From: Chromobacteriaceae bacterium
Lineage (GTDB): Bacteria; Pseudomonadota; Gammaproteobacteria; Burkholderiales; Aquaspirillaceae
DNA: 8,202 nucleotides
Assembly (NCBI GenBank): GCA_030151505.1
Contig: JASLDQ010000250.1
Location: 1 to 8,202 of the forward strand
Direction of reading: 5' to 3'
This document shows positions 7,013-8,202 of the stretch, piece after piece; within the stretch, counting starts at the first letter, position 1; every line of letters starts with the position of its first letter. The notes under the pieces are model-generated. The model worked only from the letters and a program-made list of their open reading frames with translations, was not told where the DNA came from and ran no database searches. The position numbers and the translations under genes were made by a program.

Positions 7013-7018
7013 ATTCTA
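7013..7018 (-). promoter_or_regulatory. Weak candidate -10 element for cytX
   Basis: TAGAAT (minus strand, 7018 to 7013) matches the sigma70 -10 consensus at five of six positions and would start a leader of about 95 bases before the cytX ATG. No matching -35 was found at 15-18 bases; the region there is the GC-rich inverted repeat 7033-7054. Low confidence. Confidence 0.25.
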
Positions 7019-7032
7019 CCGCCATGCACGGA

Positions 7033-7063
7033 CTTGCGCCCGTTCGCGGGCAAGGCCCGCCCG
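7033..7063. repeat. Nested and mutually exclusive inverted repeats upstream of cytX
   Basis: GCCCG (7038-7042), CGGGC (7047-7051) and GCCCG (7059-7063) allow the middle arm to pair with either neighbour. The first pairing extends through CTTG (7033-7036) and CAAG (7051-7054), with two bases bulged, around a TTCG loop. It sits just upstream of the weak -10 candidate. Operator or RNA switch are possible, but GC-rich sequence makes short hairpins common. Confidence 0.35.
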
Positions 7064-7111
7064 GCGACCGGCGGACCGGATACACCCCGGCGCGGCGGCA
7101 AGGAGAGCATC

Positions 7112-7140
7112 GGTCGGCAGCCGTACAGCCTCCGCCGACC
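7112..7140. repeat. Inverted repeat GGTCGGC...GCCGACC
   Basis: Perfect seven-base arms (7112-7118 and 7134-7140) enclose a 15-base loop in the gap between the EF-G-like gene and cytX. There is no T run, so it is not a typical terminator. It may stabilise the 3' end of the EF-G-like transcript or be an operator. Confidence 0.35.
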
Positions 7141-7202
7141 CCGTCGCGCCGGACATCCACCGGACCGGGAGCGCGCCCGCCCGCCGGAGGACCGGCCGGC
7201 GT

Positions 7203-8202
7203 TCAGTCCTCGTCCACTTCCACCTTGTAGCCCGCCGCCAGCCGCGCCTGCACCTCGTTCGGCACCGCGTCGTAGTGGCTGAGCGTCAGCGTGTAGGCGC
7301 CCTGTCCGGCAGTGATGGACTTGAGCCGGCCGGCATAGCCTTCCAGCTCGGCCAGCGGTGCCTGTCCGCGAATCAGCACTTGCTGGCGCGCCAGCGTTTC
7401 GGTGCCGGCCACATGGCCGCGCCGGCCGGTCAGGTCGGCGGTCAGATCGCCCAGCCGGCCGTCCGGCGCGGTGATCTCGATGGCGACGACCGGCTCCAGC
7501 ACGACGGGGCCGGCCGTTTGCAGCGCGGTCAGCATCGCGCGCCGGCCGGCGGCCTGAAACGCCACGTCCTTGGAATCGACCGAATGGCTCTTGCCGTCGA
7601 AGACCGTCACCTTCACGTCCTCGACCGGGCAGCCGGCCACCGGCCCCGCCGCCAGCGCCGAACGCACGCCCTTTTCCACCGACGGGATGAACTGCGACGG
7701 AATCACCCCGCCGCGCACCGCGTCGACAAACTCGAACCCCGCGCCGCGCGGCAGCGGTTCGACGCGCAGGAAGACCTCGCCGAACTGGCCCGCGCCGCCG
7801 CTCTGCTTCTTGTGGCGGTGATGGCCTTCGGCCGGCCGGGTGATGGTTTCGCGGTAGGGGACGCGCGGCGGGCGGGTGTCGATCTCCAGCTTGCCGGCCG
7901 TCATGCGGTCGAGCAGATAGCGCAGGTGCAATTCGCCCAGTCCGCGCAGCACGGTCTCGTGGGGGGCGGCGTGCTGCTCGACCTGCACGCACGGGTCTTC
8001 CGCCTGCAGCGGGTGCAGCACGTCGGCGATGCGCTGCTCGTCGCCGCGGCGGCGCGGCGACACCGCCACGCCCTGCATCGGCACCGGAAAAGTCAGCGGC
8101 TTGAGGTGGATGCGGTCCTCGTCGTGCGAATCGTGCAGCACCGCGTCGAAGACGATCTCGTCCACCTTGGCCACCGCGCCGATGTCGCCGGGGATCAGCC
8201 GC
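7203..8202 (-). CDS. Elongation factor G-like protein, C-terminal part (N-terminal GTPase domain beyond right edge)
   Basis: Translational GTPase of the EF-G family. The frame is open to the window end (332 codons visible) and stops with TGA at 7205-7203. It enters in domain II (PGDIGAVAKVDEI, near 8190-8155). Domain III carries GLGELHLRYLLDRM, and the junction PRVPYRETI leads into domain IV with HKKQSGGAGQFGEV, GGVIPSQFIPSVEKG and DGKSHSVDS. The last retains the His at the tip position that matters in classical EF-G. Domain V has LEPVV and DLTGRRGHVAGTE and ends in LSHYDAVP. The G domain and true start are not in view. The C-terminal tail (KVEVDED) is acidic and unlike the usual end of EF-G, and no tuf or ribosomal protein gene follows, so this is probably a second, EF-G-like paralogue. 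Whether it acts in translocation, recycling or stress cannot be told. Confidence 0.9.
   Translation of the reverse strand, partial: RLIPGDIGAVAKVDEIVFDAVLHDSHDEDRIHLKPLTFPVPMQGVAVSPRRRGDEQRIADVLHPLQAEDPCVQVEQHAAPHETVLRGLGELHLRYLLDRMTAGKLEIDTRPPRVPYRETITRPAEGHHRHKKQSGGAGQFGEVFLRVEPLPRGAGFEFVDAVRGGVIPSQFIPSVEKGVRSALAAGPVAGCPVEDVKVTVFDGKSHSVDSKDVAFQAAGRRAMLTALQTAGPVVLEPVVAIEITAPDGRLGDLTADLTGRRGHVAGTETLARQQVLIRGQAPLAELEGYAGRLKSITAGQGAYTLTLSHYDAVPNEVQARLAAGYKVEVDED

Noticed and set aside
6926..7202. TPP riboswitch expected upstream of cytX
   Set aside because: No CTGAGA or CCTGATCTGG-like core could be found on the minus strand, so none is annotated. A divergent one cannot be excluded without a covariance search.
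6901..7992. 363-codon minus-strand frame crossing the end of the EF-G-like gene and the intergenic gap
   Set aside because: It overlaps the EF-G-like gene in another frame; Arg/Gly/Ala-rich with no domain.
1..8202. Neisserial DNA uptake sequence (GCCGTCTGAA)
   Set aside because: I did not find this 10-mer on reading the window, so it gives no support for a Neisseria-like uptake system here.

Overview
This window looks like chromosomal DNA from a high-GC proteobacterium, most likely a betaproteobacterium. The reasons are the strong G/C bias at third codon positions, the two-partner secretion genes of the FhaC/FHA type, a CHASE2-linked class III cyclase, and a CytX transporter. Assignment to the Neisseriales/Chromobacteriaceae is an inference from gene style only. 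No RNA genes, insertion sequences, integrases or CRISPR arrays were seen.

Positions 1-2997 (minus strand) hold a two-partner secretion operon. The outer-membrane transporter (TpsB, 1420-2997) comes first, followed after 10 bases by its exported cargo (TpsA, ATG at 1409), which runs off the left edge with 469 codons visible. The TpsA ribosome binding site overlaps the TpsB stop codon, so the pair is probably translationally coupled. The transporter has a POTRA-type periplasmic part and a beta-barrel with the VRGY and FVDAG motifs. The cargo fragment has a signal peptide, the TPS secretion domain (NPNG motif) and the start of the exported stalk.

Positions 2998-3382 are a divergent control region. 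The part next to tpsB is strikingly AT-rich and carries two palindromes, an 8-base direct repeat and a good sigma70-type promoter pointing to the right. Between that promoter and the cyclase lies a 76-codon open frame whose stop overlaps the cyclase ATG.

Positions 3383-5590 (plus strand) encode a complete 735-residue membrane adenylate cyclase: one N-terminal membrane segment, an extracytoplasmic CHASE2 sensor, three membrane segments and a class III cyclase domain with all the usual catalytic residues. It ends at a symmetric hairpin (5600-5623) that also ends the convergent gene.

Positions 5624-6910 (minus strand) encode CytX, a probable hydroxymethylpyrimidine (thiamin precursor) importer. 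Its 5' side contains a strong terminator-like hairpin only 20 bases before the ATG, but no recognisable TPP riboswitch. The 277 bases 6926-7202 are rich in inverted repeats. Positions 7203-8202 (minus strand) hold the C-terminal part of an EF-G-like translation factor whose GTPase domain lies beyond the right edge; its divergent acidic tail and setting suggest a paralogue rather than the main EF-G.

The units look functionally independent, except that the cyclase and the secretion operon share one control region and might be coordinately regulated. No clearly new multi-gene system is evident. The best leads are the palindromic divergent promoter region, the hairpin leader of cytX, the transporter lacking the usual plug-helix extension, and the unseen remainder of the TpsA cargo.
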